Assembly: GCF_002575655.3 (NCBI RefSeq)
Contig: NC_053039.3
Location: 222,785,622-222,849,621, forward strand
Length of the DNA stretch: 64,000 nt
Source of the DNA: Aegilops tauschii subsp. strangulata
Lineage: Eukaryota; Streptophyta; Magnoliopsida; Poales; Poaceae
Direction: 5' to 3'
The notes under the pieces are model-generated. The model was not told the origin of the DNA, did no database searches, and saw nothing but the letters and a program-made list of their open reading frames with translations. A program made the translations under genes and the position numbers. Positions 23,636 through 36,220 of the stretch are shown piece after piece (position 1 is the stretch's first letter; each line of letters opens with the position of its first letter).

Positions 23636-25181
23636 CTATAATTTTTTATTGCTCCATGCTATATTATCTACTGTTTTGGACAATATTGGGCTTTATTATC
23701 CACTTTTATATTATTTTTGGGACTAACCTATTAACCGGAGGCCCAGCCCAGAATTGCTGCTTTTTGCCTATTTCAGAGTTTCGCAGAAAAAGAATATCAA
23801 ACGGAGTCCAAACGGAATGAAACCTTTGGGAGCGTGATTTTTGGAACGAACATGATCCAGGAGACTTGGACCCTACGTAAGAGAAGCTTCCAGGAGGCCA
23901 CGAGGTAGGGGGCGCGCCCTCCACCCTCGTGGGCCCCACGTTGCTCCACCGACATACTTCTTCCTCCTATATATACCTACGTACCCCCAAACGATCAGAT
24001 ACGGAGCCAAAAACCTAATTCCACCGCCGCAACCTTCTGTACCCACGAGATCCCATCTTGGGGCCTGTTCCGGAGCTCCGCCGGAGGGGGCATCCATCAC
24101 GGAGGGCTTCTACATCAACACCATAGCCTCTCCGATGAAGTGTGAGTAGTTTACCTCAGACCTTCGGGTCCATAGTTAGTAGCTAGATGGCTTCTTCTCT
24201 CTTTTTGGATCTCAATACAATGTTCTCCCCCTCTCTCGTGGAGATATATTCGATGTAATCTTCTTTTTGCGGTGTGTTTGTTGAGACGGATGAATTGTGG
24301 GTTTATGATCAAGATTATCTATGAACAATATTTGAATCTTCTCTGATTTCTTTTATGTATGATTGGTTATCTTTGCAAGTCTCTTCGAATTATCAGTTTG
24401 GTTTGGCCTACTAGATTGATCTTTCTTGCAATGGGAGAAGTGCTTAGCTTTGGGTTCAATCTTGCGGTGTCCTTTCCGAGTGACAGTAGGGGCAGCAAGG
24501 CACGTATTGTATTGTTGCCATCCAGGATAACAAGATGGGGTATTTATCATATTGCATGAATTTATTCCTCTACATGATGTCATCTTGCTTAAGGCGTTAC
24601 TCTGTTTTCATGAACTTAATACTCTAGATGCATGCTGGATAGCGGTCGATGAGTGGAGTAATAGTAGTAGATGCAGGAAGGAGTCGGTCTACTTGTTTCG
24701 AACGTGATGCCTATATACATGATCATACCTAGATATTCTCATAAATATGCTTAAGTCTGTCAATTTCTCAATAGTAATTCGTTCACCCACCGTAAAATAC
24801 TTATGCTCTTGAGAGAAGCCACTAGTGAAATCTATGGCCCCGGGTCTATCTTCATCATATTAATCTTCCAACACTTTGTTATTGCCTTTGTTTTTACTTT
24901 GCTTTTATTTTACTTTGCATCTTTATCATAAAAATACCAAAAATATTATCCTATCATATCAATCAGATCTCACTCTCGTAAGTGACCGTGAAGGGATTGA
25001 CAACCCCTTATCGCGTTGGTTGCGAGGATTTATTTGTATTGTGCAGGTGCGAGGGACTCGCGCGTAGCCTCCTACTGGATTGATACCTTGGTTCTCAAAA
25101 CTGAGGGAAATACTTACGCTACTTTGCTGCATCACCCTTTCCTCTTCAAGGGAAAACCAACGCAGTGCTCAAGAGGTAGCA
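23636..25181 (+). repeat. Element E 3' LTR, 5' edge missing
   Basis: It matches the 5' LTR from CTATAATTTTTTATTGC onward and ends CAAGAGGTAGCA at 25181. The first 19 or so bases (TGATACGTCTCC...) are absent. U3 lacks a 13-bp piece present in the 5' LTR. Confidence 0.9.
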
Positions 25182-25186
25182 GCGAT

Positions 25187-28100
25187 CTCCGTCGAATTCG
25201 GCGTCGACCGGTCGTCCCCGAGCCCGCTTTGCTCACCTGCAGGTCCCGGTGAGCTCCTGACTTCTTTCCCCCGCCCCTCTCGTCGACGTTCGTACTCGTA
25301 GCCGTCATCCCCGCTGTGGCCGAGCCCTCCGCCGCGTACGCTCGACGCCGACGTTTCGGTGACCCATTGGTCACGCGCATGCCCACTCGCTTTGTTGGTC
25401 CGCGTAGACGTCGTAGGTACCTCGCGTCGCTCTTGTTGCTCGCCGTAGCCTAGATTCCTACGATGCCCGAAGTCCAGCGTCCGCTGCGGTGCTCGCCGCC
25501 GTCACCTCCGGCCTCGTAACCAGTCCGGTTGGACGCAGCGTCATCTTCCCGTTCGAGCGCGCCAAGTTGCGCGAAAAACGGACGCCCGTAGGCGAATCCC
25601 GACGCTCCCTTGGCCGCTCCGCCGTGGTTTCGGCTCATCGGAGCCACTCTGGCGCCGACGTCCGACGTGGCGCCACGTGTCCTCCCCGTTGCCAATGACA
25701 GGTGGGCCATGTGGGTCCAGTCAACTTGGTTGACCAGTCAACCGTGCTGACTGGGCTCACCGTGCCACTGACTAGCGGGCCACCGCCCCCTTAATCAACT
25801 AGATTAACAAAATTAATTAGATTAACCTAATTTCTCACTGACCAGTGGGCCCCAGCTAACTAACTAGTTTAATTAGTTTAATCTAAACTGCTAAACTAGC
25901 TCTGTCAATGACAGTGGGGTCCCACTCGTCGGGTTGAGCCTAGTCAACACAGTTGACTGCTGACGTCATGATGACGTCAGGCTGATGCCGTAATTCTATT
26001 TTCCGAATTAAATTAAATAATAACAATTTCAGAATATTGTTTAAAACTTTAGAAATTCTTATAAAATAATCCATAAGTCGGATGAAAAAGTTTTATACAT
26101 GAAAGTTGCTCAGAACGACGAGACGAATTGGAATACGCTCTCCGTTCATCTGTCACATGCCCCTAGCATAGCGAACATCGAACTTATCCCCTCCGGTTCG
26201 TTTGTCCGAAAATCCCTAACACTGGGGAAAAATTCCCGGATGTTATCCCCCTTCGTCGGTATCGTGTAGTGTCGCGTTAGAACACCCCTAGCACTGCTTT
26301 TGTCTTGTCATGCATAGTATTGCACTTGTTTGCTATGTATTTACTGTTTCTTCCCCCTCTTCTCTCTGGTAGACCCCGAGACCGCTGCTGATGCCCCTGT
26401 GTTCGACTACGTCACCGACGACCCTTCTTCCCCTTTCAGCGGAGCTTCCAGGCAAGCCCCCCCTTTGATCATCCCGATATCGCCCATTCCATTCTCTCAT
26501 GCTTGCATTAGATTTTGCTACTGTAATTGATTGCTCCTATTCTGATGCATAGCCTGCTTTTGTATCTGTTGTTGTACCTTACCTGCTTATCCTAAACTGC
26601 TTAGTATAGGTTGGTTAGTGATCCGTCAGTGACCCCCACCTTGTCCCTGTTGCCCCTGCTTCATCATCGAAGACCCGATCAACGGGATCGTAGACCAGGC
26701 CTCGGCACCGCCCATCACCTTCCCCTTAGTTGCTCGACACTACTGGGTTACTATCGAGTGCCGAGGGTGAGACCTCATCAGCACTTCTGATGTTAACCCT
26801 GTAGAGTAGCTATCTGGTCGTGGTCATAAAGGGTGATTCCGCCGTAACCACTTCCGATACGACTCTGTCGTGCAACCCATCAAGTGTGAACCTCGAGGGT
26901 GGATCCTCTTACGTTCACCTTGATGATTACATCGAGTGGAATTCACCGGGGGTGATTCCTCGGGTTTTCCCCTTTGATGTTTGGACACACAGATACTTGG
27001 ACTTTACAACTGTTACTTGGAAAGGTGGGTCAAACCTGAGGGGTATCCGCGAGTGATGTGGAGACGGGTTGACCTGGAGGGTGCCCGCGAGATAATTACG
27101 AGGCGTGGGCGGGCACTCCTAGCCCTTGTCGCAAGTCCTCGAGACGGGGCGACGGGGTCACATCTATCGTGAGTCTCTGCTTGTTACTGCGCGTTCCTAA
27201 TCCACTATGATTTGGATATTTGATCCGAGGGGCCTCTGGCCTGATAGCACTAACCATCACGTGGGCATAGTATGGGCGTTCTACGTCGTATGCATCAGTC
27301 GAAGCTTAATAGATGTCAGCGACTGAGCGGCGCGCGCCGGGTTGGACTGGTAAGCACCTGCCTTTTTGAAGGAGGTAGCTAGGTCTGCTCACCGGCCGCG
27401 TACGCAACATGCAGGAGTTCCCGGGGCGATGGCCCATGACCCCTGGGGGCATAGGTTTAGTCCGGCGTGCTGACCTCTCTATTAAGCCTAGGTTGGGTTG
27501 CGGCGTATTGTTTGGCCGAGGCCGGGAATGACCCAGGAAAGTGTGTCCGGCCGGAATTAATCGAGCGTGGTGGGTAAGTTTGTGCACCCCTGCAGGGAAG
27601 AAAACATCTATCGGTAGCCTGTCCTACAGTAACGAACACTTGGAGTTGTATCCCGATCGATACAACTAGAAGTGGATGCTGAGGCATGATGTGGATATGT
27701 TGTTTCGGGAGTCGAGAAAGGATCCCGGAGCATTGATACAACAACATAAATATGACTTATGTTATACTACTCTACTCCCTCCTGTTGCTGCAAGATGGTG
27801 GTTTCGAGAAGATGCTAGTCTTCGATAGGACTAGCTTCTCCCCCTCTTATTCTGGCATTCTGTAGTTAGTCCACAAATACTACCCCTTTCATTGATACCG
27901 ATGCATAAGTAGTGTAGATACTTGCTTGCGAGTACTTTGGATGAGTACTGACGGTTGCTTTGCTACCCCTTTCCCCCTTCTTTCTTCTTTCTAGTTGTCG
28001 CAACCAGATGGTGGAGCCCAGGATCCAGACGCCACCTTTGACGACGACTGCTACTACACTGAGGGTGCCTACTACTACGTGGAGGCCGCCGACGACCAGG

Positions 28101-28401
28101 AGTAGTTAGGAGGCTCCCAGGCAGGAGGCCTTGCCTTTTTGATCGTTGTTGCTTTTGTGCTAGCCTTCTTAAGGCAAACTTGTCTAACTCATGTCTGTAC
28201 TCAGATATTGTTGCTTCTGCTGACTCTTGTGTTTTCGAGCTTATGTATTCGGGCCCTTGAGGCCCCTGGCTTGTAATATAAAGCTTGTATTATTTTAATT
28301 TGTGTCTAGAGTTGTGTTGTGATATCTTCCCGTGAGTCCTTGATCTTGATCGTACACATTTGCGTGTATGATTAGTGTATGATTGAATCGGGGGCGTCAC
28401 A
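25187..28401 (+). repeat. Element D 5' LTR, right part
   Basis: This continues the element D LTR after the GCGAT duplication and matches 32660-35875. It ends GGGGGCGTCACA at 28401. GC-rich open frames in this part are read in several frames at once and are not taken as genes. Confidence 0.9.
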
Positions 28402-28404
28402 AGT

Positions 28405-28416
28405 TGGTATCAGAGC
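28405..28416 (+). promoter_or_regulatory. Element D primer-binding site (initiator tRNA-Met type)
   Basis: TGGTATCAGAGC starts three bases after the LTR. It is the classic initiator-Met PBS of plant LTR retrotransposons. Confidence 0.88.
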
Positions 28417-28535
28417 TGACTACCTGTAGGATCCCCCCTTTCCAACTCCTTGGCCGAAGTTGAATCTAGAAACTGAAAACCGTTTTACTAACTTGCCTGT
28501 GTGGCTTACGGGCCCACGTCGCCAATTGGGTGGTA

Positions 28536-28836
28536 CTCCCTCCATTCGCTTATACAAGGCCACAAACTCATATTACGGGTACCAAGATAAAATTTAATGA
28601 CTGCTTTGCAAGTCAATTTTTCTTCTCGTTAACCAGGGTCATTAATACGACATAAGCATGCAACGAATGAATGGGAAGGAAATAGCTGAGTGTCATTATG
28701 ACTACATGCATGTAAGTATTAAAAAGTTGGTAGTACGAGGAAACATCATTAATTTTTGCCTCGGTTACTGTTGGTGGCCTTGTATTGATGCAAAATGTAT
28801 TTTTGATAGTGGCCTTGTATAAGGGAATGGAGGGAG
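28536..28836. mobile_element. Stowaway-type MITE (Tc1/Mariner)
   Basis: The ends are inverted: CTCCCTCCATTCGCTTATAC and, at the right, GTATAAGGGAATGGAGGGAG. ACAAGGCCAC and GTGGCCTTGT extend the pairing. TA flanks both sides (28534-28535 and 28837-28838). The length is about 301 bp and there is no coding capacity. These are the features of Stowaway MITEs. Confidence 0.88.
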
Positions 28837-29481
28837 TATTAGGATCTTTTATTCCTCGTCTATACTCTGGGATCCTAATCTCTCTTCTATTCGGGTTAAA
28901 TGATTTTGCTAAAATCTAACTTTAGGTTCTTGAAAATACTTTCTCCCGGAGAGCCCCTTCAGTCCAGATGATCACTTGCTGCACCAAAATATTTCGAAGA
29001 TACTCTCTGATGTTTCCCCGAAACCCTTGTGCCCTTCGTCGTTGCAATTCCATATCACTGATAAATCCCTATAGATAGCTGCATACACTTGTCGTCCATA
29101 CCTTCTTTTCCAATTGTTCTTGTTATTACAAGATACCCTAAAATACTTTGGATATTACGAGAATCCTTTGTTCCTGGTACCTTGCAGCTCTCTTTCGCCT
29201 GAATAACCCTACGAATAATTCCTCACACTTATCGGGGATTCGTTCATCCCCAGTTGATCATATGTCTCACAAAATTCTTCGAATGCAATTTGATCTCCCA
29301 AAGATCCTCTGCAGCCTAGTACTCCCGAAAGTCTTGTATGCCTGCATTATGGTTAAATCCATATGTCCGGCAATATTCATTAACATCCTTTGTCATTGTC
29401 ATCCTGAGCCTATTGATTCATTATGTTGCGTTTGCTCGCAATCATCAGTCGAACCCTCAAATTTGACCTTCCTGCTCATAC

Positions 29482-29532
29482 ATCATTCTGGACATGAGTT
29501 GGATCTCGGCCAATCATGTTGTAATTGATTGT
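29482..29532 (+). pseudogene. Fossil of a Gypsy protease-RT junction inside the LARD core
   Basis: Seventeen codons read IILDMSWISANHVVIDC. The end of Gypsy proteases and the start of the RT linker normally read like ILGMDWL...VIDC, so this is a recognisable remnant of pol. Neighbouring sequence is too decayed to translate with confidence. A frame near 30763 reading VIIDNILV might be a relic of the RT FIDDILV motif, but that is weak. Confidence 0.55.
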
Positions 29533-31900
29533 CTACCTAGTTCCCTTCAACTTGAACGCCAAATTATTCAGTTGTTTCTATAATCTGATGCCTTCGCACT
29601 CTTTCCTTCTTCTGATTGAGTACTGATACTCACATCAGATCCATTGAGGACCGCTGAATCCTTTGTTGGATATTATCCGGCAATGTCCTTCATATTCAAA
29701 ATCTCGTGCGCTCTTCCCCTGATACATATTGCATTCGGTATATTGTTTCCTCTGCTTATTGTCAACCACGCTCTACTTTCGAGCTGGTGTTAACTAGTTT
29801 TGAAGTTGGTGATATATGTTCCTAAGATGCCCCGATGGGTTGGACCTATGCCTCCTCTAATCCGTGTGAACCCGAGAGTTTTCCCGAGTCATACTCTTCT
29901 GGTGTTTTACCAGATATAATTTCAACACTACAACTTCATCGAAAGCGAGAAGTGACTGGAAGGTTATGCATTGAAGAAGTGGGAGTCGACCTTGAACCTT
30001 TGTGTTCGTGCCCATGGACCCGATGTGGAACTTATCATGGAAGCTTCTTGTGATAACAATAACCCCCTTGATATAAATTCATCTGGTATCTATGTTTGTT
30101 CCTTTACAACTGTGGTTCTAACCATGATTGTTGCCCTTTGATCCCATTTCTCGGACAAGTTAAAGTACTTGTCTTATGCAGACCATTTCACATGTCAAGC
30201 ATCTATTCTATTCTACCTTCGAGTATTACCCTCTGGTATCTTGAGAATATCAAACATCTGTGTTGCTTCCTATGGGTCTTCTTCTAGTATTGCTTCTCAT
30301 CGATTCCAATTTTCCCCAGGTTCTGAGTTTTTAGTCACTCGAGAACACCGATAAGTGAATCGATTCTGCACTTCGATTCAATAACTCTAAGTAATTTTCA
30401 TTGCTTACGAGTTTAATGATCCTTCAAGTCATTCCTAGCCTGATCGGCTATATCATTATCGTGCTAAATTTTAACTGTGCTACCTGGTCCTTCCCGGAGC
30501 ACAATTTTCATGATGAGCTAAGCTTACGCCTATATTCCTCGTCATATCGTTTCGCCTTGAACAACAAGCTTGATTTCGAGTTGTGTCGTACCCGTGGTTC
30601 CAATAAACTTTCACTTTATCATTCCTTTGACTTGATGTCGTCGCCGATCGATTACATCTTTGTGAAATCTCTCGAAAATTGTGTCGTGATCATCATTAAC
30701 ATTCAGATCTCTTCCAAGATATCAGTCAAATTCATGGTGAGAAATACCATCCTTGCCCCTCGATGATTTGTGTTATCATCGACAACATTCTTGTCTCCCC
30801 TCCCCCAAACAAACTTGTTCATATAAATTTTGGAAATACATCCTTTGTGACGTGTCGATGGATTGTTGCTGAACCCGTCAGCCACATCCTCTTCTTTTTC
30901 CTGGTAAAATTTATGAGATGTTCTAAAAATTCGCGAAGGAACCTTGTGTTTCCGAAGTCTGACCTTTCCCTGATGACCTTGTCGATGCTATCCCGAAGCA
31001 TGACTGTGGTACTCAAACATCAACAAGAGCATTGGAAGCATAAGGCTAAATGTTTCTTGATCAATTATCCAAACACCGTTGTATGGGTAACATCATGAAT
31101 TCCCTCGCCCCTTTACCTAATTGGTTATCTACTTGTTGTCCTGTCATGGATGGGAAAGATATACTCCTGATACTAGGGTATAATCACATTTTCCTTTCCA
31201 TTGTTTTGTTTAACCTGTCTTCTGATCTATGATATAAGCAGTAATATTCCCTTGCTTATGTAAACACCTCGGTGTACAACTCTGTCAGTAAAACCCTATT
31301 ATTATTGTTGATGACATTCCGGTAACCATCGATGGACGAGAACTTTGCCTATTGGTCCACCTCGTTTCAACGAGCAAGAAAATAGTTCTCTTCATCCCTC
31401 GCCCTTGGTACGAACGTTGTTGCCAACATATTTGACAGGCTATCCTCTGACCTGCCTCGCTATCATGGTCGTGCAAAATGTTAGCGCCTTCCTGTTTTAA
31501 CCCACATGGTGGGCCCATAACCCACAGTTCCACAGGATCGAAACCTGACTCTCCTGTAAATCCCTGTCTTCCAAAATTGTTCCTTGCGCTTGGCTTCGTA
31601 TGTAATTCATGAGCCACCTTCTTGTGATATGTTCTGGTATCAGACGCAATACTTATTCCCATTGCTCCGAACCCCTTTCACCCTCTGTTCCAGGCAACGA
31701 ATGATTGCCTACCCATTTGAAGCTTCTTATTGCACCTTCTTACCTTGCTCTCGATGACTTTCTTGATTTTCAACTCGAGAGATGCCTCTATGCCACGTTC
31801 ACTGAGATAGCCCCTAGGTACCTATCTTGTGTTGAGCTCCGTCCTTCCCTAGTCTTTCTCCCTTACTCCACCTCTTAAATCTCGGGACGAGATTTCTTGT

Positions 31901-31913
31901 AGTGGAGGAGAAT
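31901..31913 (+). promoter_or_regulatory. Element D polypurine tract
   Basis: AGTGGAGGAGAAT lies directly before TGTGACGCCC of the 3' LTR. Confidence 0.75.
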
Positions 31914-34900
31914 TGTGACGCCCGGATAATGAAGCTACAGTAAACCCTTGTTAATTGTGACACGTCATCACATTACTGTTGCTAATCCTCACTTGATCCA
32001 AATCACCGTTCATATTCAAATTCAAATTTGTCAAACAGGAAAACTAAAATGTTCAAAGTGTGGCAAATAATCCCAGGATATTTGTCATGTTGAAACAACA
32101 TTTTTATAATGTTTTTAGATGCTCTGAAATGAATAAAACATGGGCTAGCTGTTTAATTTATAAAACTAGAAAAAGAAAATACAAAAGAAAAGGAAATAAA
32201 AAAACCCTCCCCCCGAGGCCATTTGGCCCATTTGGCCGGAACGGCCAGCCAGCCCATCTGGCCCACTCAAACCCCCGGGTCGCCTTCCGCCCTTGTTCCA
32301 CCGACCCAGCGCACGCCCGAGCGCGCCCCGCCGGACCGCCTCGCTGTCCCCGCCGACGAGGGAATAAGGGAGACGACGAGGCCGACCCCTCGGGCTCCCC
32401 CCTGCCACTCCACTCGTCCCACTCCCTCTAGACGCTCCCTCTCCCTGGTTGCCCCCTCTCTCGCGCGAGATCCCACCTCACCGAGCACCATTGCCGTCGC
32501 CCCACCTCGCACCACCGCGGCGACCGCCTCCCCCGCGCCCCTCCAGCAAGCCCAGCCGGTCCATCATCGGCTCCTACGACGGCCACGGCCACCAGCTCGC
32601 GCCAGGAGTCCCTGCCTCGTCGGGTCCGCATCATCTTCAACCTCTGCACCCGCGGCGATCTCCGTCGAATTCTGCGTCGACCGGTCGTCCCCGAGCCCGC
32701 TTTGCTCACCTGCAAGTCCCGGTGAGCTCCTGACTTCTTTCCCCGCCCCTCTCGTCGACGTTCGTACCCGTAGCCGTCATCCCCGCTGTGGCCGAGCCCT
32801 CCGCCGCGTACGCTCGTCGCCGGCATGGTTTCGGTGACCCGTTGGTCACGCGCGCATGCCCACTCGCTTTGTTGGCCCGCGTAGACGCCGTAGGTACCTC
32901 GCGTCGCTCTTGTTGCTCGCCGTAGCCTAGATTCCTACGACACCCGAAGTCCGGCGTCCCCTGCGGTGCTCGCTGCCGTCACCTCCGGCCTCGTAACCAC
33001 TCCGGTTGGACGCGGCGTCATCTTCCCGTTCAAGCGCGCCAAGTCGCACGAAAAACGGACGCCCGTAGGCGAATCCCGACGCTCCCATGGCCGCTCCGCC
33101 GTGGTTTTGGCTCGTCGGAGCCACTCTAGCGCCCGCGTCCGACGTGGCGCCATGTGTCCTCCCCGTTGCCAATGACAGGTGGGCCATGTGGGTCCAGTCA
33201 ACTTGGTTGACCAGTCAACCATGCTGACTGGGCTCACCGTGCCACTGACTGGTGGGCCACCGCCCCCTTAATCAACTAGACTAACAAAATTAATTAGATT
33301 AACCTAATTTCTCATTGACTAGTGGGCCCCAGCTAACTAACTAGTTAAATTATTTTAATCTAAACTGCTAAACTAGCTCTGTCAATGACAGTGGGGTCCC
33401 ACTCGTCAGGTTGACCCTAGTCAACTCAGTTGACTGCTGACGTCAGGCTGATGCCGTAATTCTATTTTCTGAATTAAATTAAATAATAACAATTTCAGAA
33501 TATTGTTTAAAACTTTAGAAATTCTTATAAAATAATCCATAACTCGGATGAAAAAGTTTTATACATGAAAGTTGCTCAGAACGAGGAGACGAATTGGAAT
33601 ACGCTCTCCGTTCATCTGTCACATGCCCCTAGCATAGCGAACATCGAACTTTCCCCCTCCGGTTCGTTTGTCCGAAAATGCCTAACACTGGGGAAACATT
33701 CCCGGATGTTATCCCCCTTAGCCGGTATCGTGTAGTGCCGCGTTAGAACACCCCTAGCACTGCTTTTGTCTTGTCATGCATAGTATTGCACTTGTTTGCT
33801 CTGTATTTACTGTTTCTTCCCCCTCTTCTCTTCGGTAGACCCCGAGACCGCTGCTAATGCCCCTGTGTTCGACTACGTCACCGACGACCCTTCTTCCCCT
33901 TTCAGCGGAGCTTCCAGGCAAGCCCCCCCTTTGATCATCCCGATATCGCCCATTCCATTCTCTCATGCTTGCATTAGATTTTGCTACTGTAATTGATTGC
34001 TCCTATTCTGATGCATAGCCTGCTTTTGTATCTGTTGTTGTACCTTACCTTCTTATCCTAAACTGCTTAGTATAGGTTGGTTAGTGATCCGTCAGTGACA
34101 CCCACCTTGTCCCTGTTGCCCCTGCTTCATCATCGAAGACCCAATCAACGGGATCGAAGACAAGGCACCGGCACCGGCACCGCACATCACCTTCCCCTTA
34201 GTTGCTCGACACTACTGGGTTACTATCGAGTGCCGAGGGTGACACCTCATCAGCACTTCTGATGTTAACCCTGTAGAGTAGCTATTCGGTCATGGTCATC
34301 GAGGGTGATTCCGCTGTAACCACTTCTGATATGACTCTGTCGTGCAACCCCTCAAGTGTGAACCTCGAGGGTGGATCCCCTTACGTTCACCTTGATGAGT
34401 ACATCGAGTGGAAGTCACCGGGGGTGATTCCTCGGGTTTTCCCCTTTGATGTTTGGACACACGGATACTTGGACTTTACAACTGTTACTTGGAAAGGCGG
34501 GTCGACCCTGAGGGCTATCCGCAAGTGATGTGGAGACGGGTTGACCTGGAGGGTGCCCGCGAGATAATTACGAGGCGTGGGCGGGCATTCCTAGCCCTTG
34601 CCACAAGTCCCCGAGACGGGGCGATGGGGTCACATCTTTCGTGAGTCTCTGCTTGTTACCGCGCGTTCCTAATCCACTACGATTTGGATATTTGATCCGA
34701 GGGGCCTCTAGCCTGTTAGCACTAACCATCACGTGGGCATAGTATGGGTGTTCTGTGTCGTATGCATCAGCCGAAGCTTAATAGATGTCAGCGACTGAGC
34801 GGCGCGCGCCGGGTTGGACTGGTAAGCACCTGCCTTTTTGAAGGAGGTAGCTAGGTCTGCTCACCGGCCGCGTACGCAACGTGCAGGAGTTCTCGGGGCG

Positions 34901-35875
34901 ATGGCCCATGACCCCTGGGGGCATAGGTTTAGTCAGGCGTGCTGACCTCTCTATTAAGCCTAGGTCGGGTTGCGGCGTATTGTTTAGCCGAGGTCGGGCA
35001 TGACCCAGGAAAGTTTGTCCGGCCGGAGTTAATCGAGCGTGGTGGGTAAGTTGGTGAACCCCTGCAGGGAAGAAAACATCTATCGATAGCCTGTCCTATG
35101 GTAACAGACACTTGGAGTTGTATCCCGATCGATACAACTAGAACTGGATGCTGAGGCATGATGTGGATATGTTGTTTTGGGAGTCGAGAAAGGATCCCGG
35201 AGCATTGATACAACAACATAAATATGACTTATGTTATACTACTCTACTCCCTCCTGTTGCTGCAAGATGGTGGTTTCCAGAAGATGCTAGTCTTCGATAG
35301 GACTAGCTTCTCCCCCTCTTATTCTGGCATTCTGCAGTTAGTCCATAGATACTACCCCTTTCATTGATACGGATGCATAAGTAGTGTAGATCGTTGCTTG
35401 CGAGTACTTTGGATGAGTACTCACGGTTGCTTTGCTACCCCTTTTCCCCCTTCTTTCTTCTTTCTAGTTGTCGCAACCAGATGGTGGAGCCCAGGATCCA
35501 GACGCCACCTTCGACGATGACTGCTACTACACTGAGGGTGCCTACTACTACGTGGAGGCCGCCGACGACCAGGAGTAGTTAGGAGGCTCCCAGGCAGGAG
35601 GCCTTGCCTTTTCGATCGTTGTTGCTTTTGTGCTAGCCTTCTTAAGGCAAACTTGTCTAACTCATGTCTGTACTCAGATATTGTTGCTTCCACTGACTCT
35701 TGTGTTTTCGAGCTTATGTATTCGAGCCCTCGAGGCCACTGGCTTGTAATATAAAGCTTGTATTATTTTAATTTGTGTCTAAAGTTGTGTTGTGATATCT
35801 TCCCGTGAGTCCCTGATCTTGATCGTACACATTTGCGTGTATGATTAGTGTACGATTTGAATCGGGGGCGTCACA
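31914..35875 (+). repeat. Element D 3' LTR
   Basis: This LTR is complete at about 3.96 kb, TGTGACGCCC...GGGCGTCACA; the ten end bases are perfect inverted repeats. It is collinear with the split 5' LTR, with differences of a few percent. Confidence 0.92.
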
Positions 35876-35880
35876 TATAT

Positions 35881-36205
35881 AGAGTTGGAGTTGAGGTCGG
35901 TGGAGCTCCAGGGGGCCCACGAGCCAGGGGGCGTACCCAGGGGGTAGGCGCGCCCCCCACCCTCGTGGACAGGGTCTGGGCCCCCTTGCCTTGATTCTTT
36001 CGCCAGTATTTTTTATTAATTCCAAAAATATTCTCCATGAAGTTTTAGGTCATTCCGAGAACTTTTATTTCTGCACAAGAATAACACCATGGCAATTCTG
36101 CTGAAAACAGCGTCAGTCCGGGTTAGTTCCATTCAAATCATGCAAGTTAAAGTCCAAAACAAGGGCAAAAGTGTTTGGAAAAGTAGATACGATGGAGACG
36201 TATCA
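35881..36205 (-). repeat. Element C 3' LTR, proximal part (U3)
   Basis: On the minus strand it starts TGATACGTCTCCATCG at 36205. It has a GC-rich inverted module (about 35909-35970, CCACGAGGGTGG...GGGCGTACCCCCTGG) upstream of the TATA box that element D split. Confidence 0.88.
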
Positions 36206-36220
36206 ACTCCCCCAAGCTTA
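36206..36220 (-). promoter_or_regulatory. Element C polypurine tract
   Basis: The minus strand reads TAAGCTTGGGGGAGT directly before the LTR start. An identical 15-mer occurs at 48941-48955. Confidence 0.8.

Larger units (their letters stand above)
16972..25181 (+). mobile_element. Element E: gag-protease-only Gypsy element
   Basis: This 8.2-kb insertion is flanked by GCGAT (16967-16971 and 25182-25186). The order is 5' LTR (16972-18551), PBS (18563), gag-PR (18774-20855), a long 3' untranslated part, and 3' LTR (about 23636-25181). There is no RT or integrase. By eye the LTRs differ at about 25 sites plus a 13-bp indel over about 1.5 kb. That is fewer than in the host element D, as nesting requires. 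The PPT and the first bases of the 3' LTR are missing. Confidence 0.92.
28402..31913 (+). other. Element D internal domain (non-coding, LARD core)
   Basis: It is 3.5 kb with no complete gag or pol. It contains a MITE (28536-28836) and a protease-RT junction fossil (29482-29532). Apart from these I see only short frames without domains. It ends in the PPT AGTGGAGGAGAAT (31901-31913) next to the 3' LTR. Confidence 0.8.
16236..35875 (+). mobile_element. Element D: LARD-like non-autonomous LTR retrotransposon, with element E nested in its 5' LTR
   Basis: The element starts TGTGACGCC and ends GGGCGTCACA, flanked by TATAT on both sides (16231-16235 and 35876-35880). The 5' LTR is 16236-16971 plus 25187-28401 (about 3.95 kb without the insertion) and the 3' LTR is 31914-35875 (about 3.96 kb). 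The internal domain is only 3.5 kb and has no complete gag or pol. Long LTRs of about 4 kb around a non-coding 3.5-kb core fit the LARD class described from barley and relatives. The PBS (28405) and PPT (31901-31913) fix the plus orientation. By eye the two LTRs differ at a few percent. Confidence 0.88.

Noticed and set aside
25132..25710. Open frames across the element E and D junction
   Set aside because: They span an insertion junction and LTR sequence, with no protein signature.
29148..29528. 126-codon frame in element D core
   Set aside because: It is out of frame with the PR-RT fossil at 29482 and shows no domain. It is taken as chance.
30763..31098. Possible RT FIDDILV relic (VIIDNILV)
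   Set aside because: One short match without flanking RT motifs is too weak to list as a gene remnant.
32060..32837. Open frames of up to about 200 codons
   Set aside because: Same LTR sequence as above in the 3' copy. The frames are not conserved between the two LTRs.
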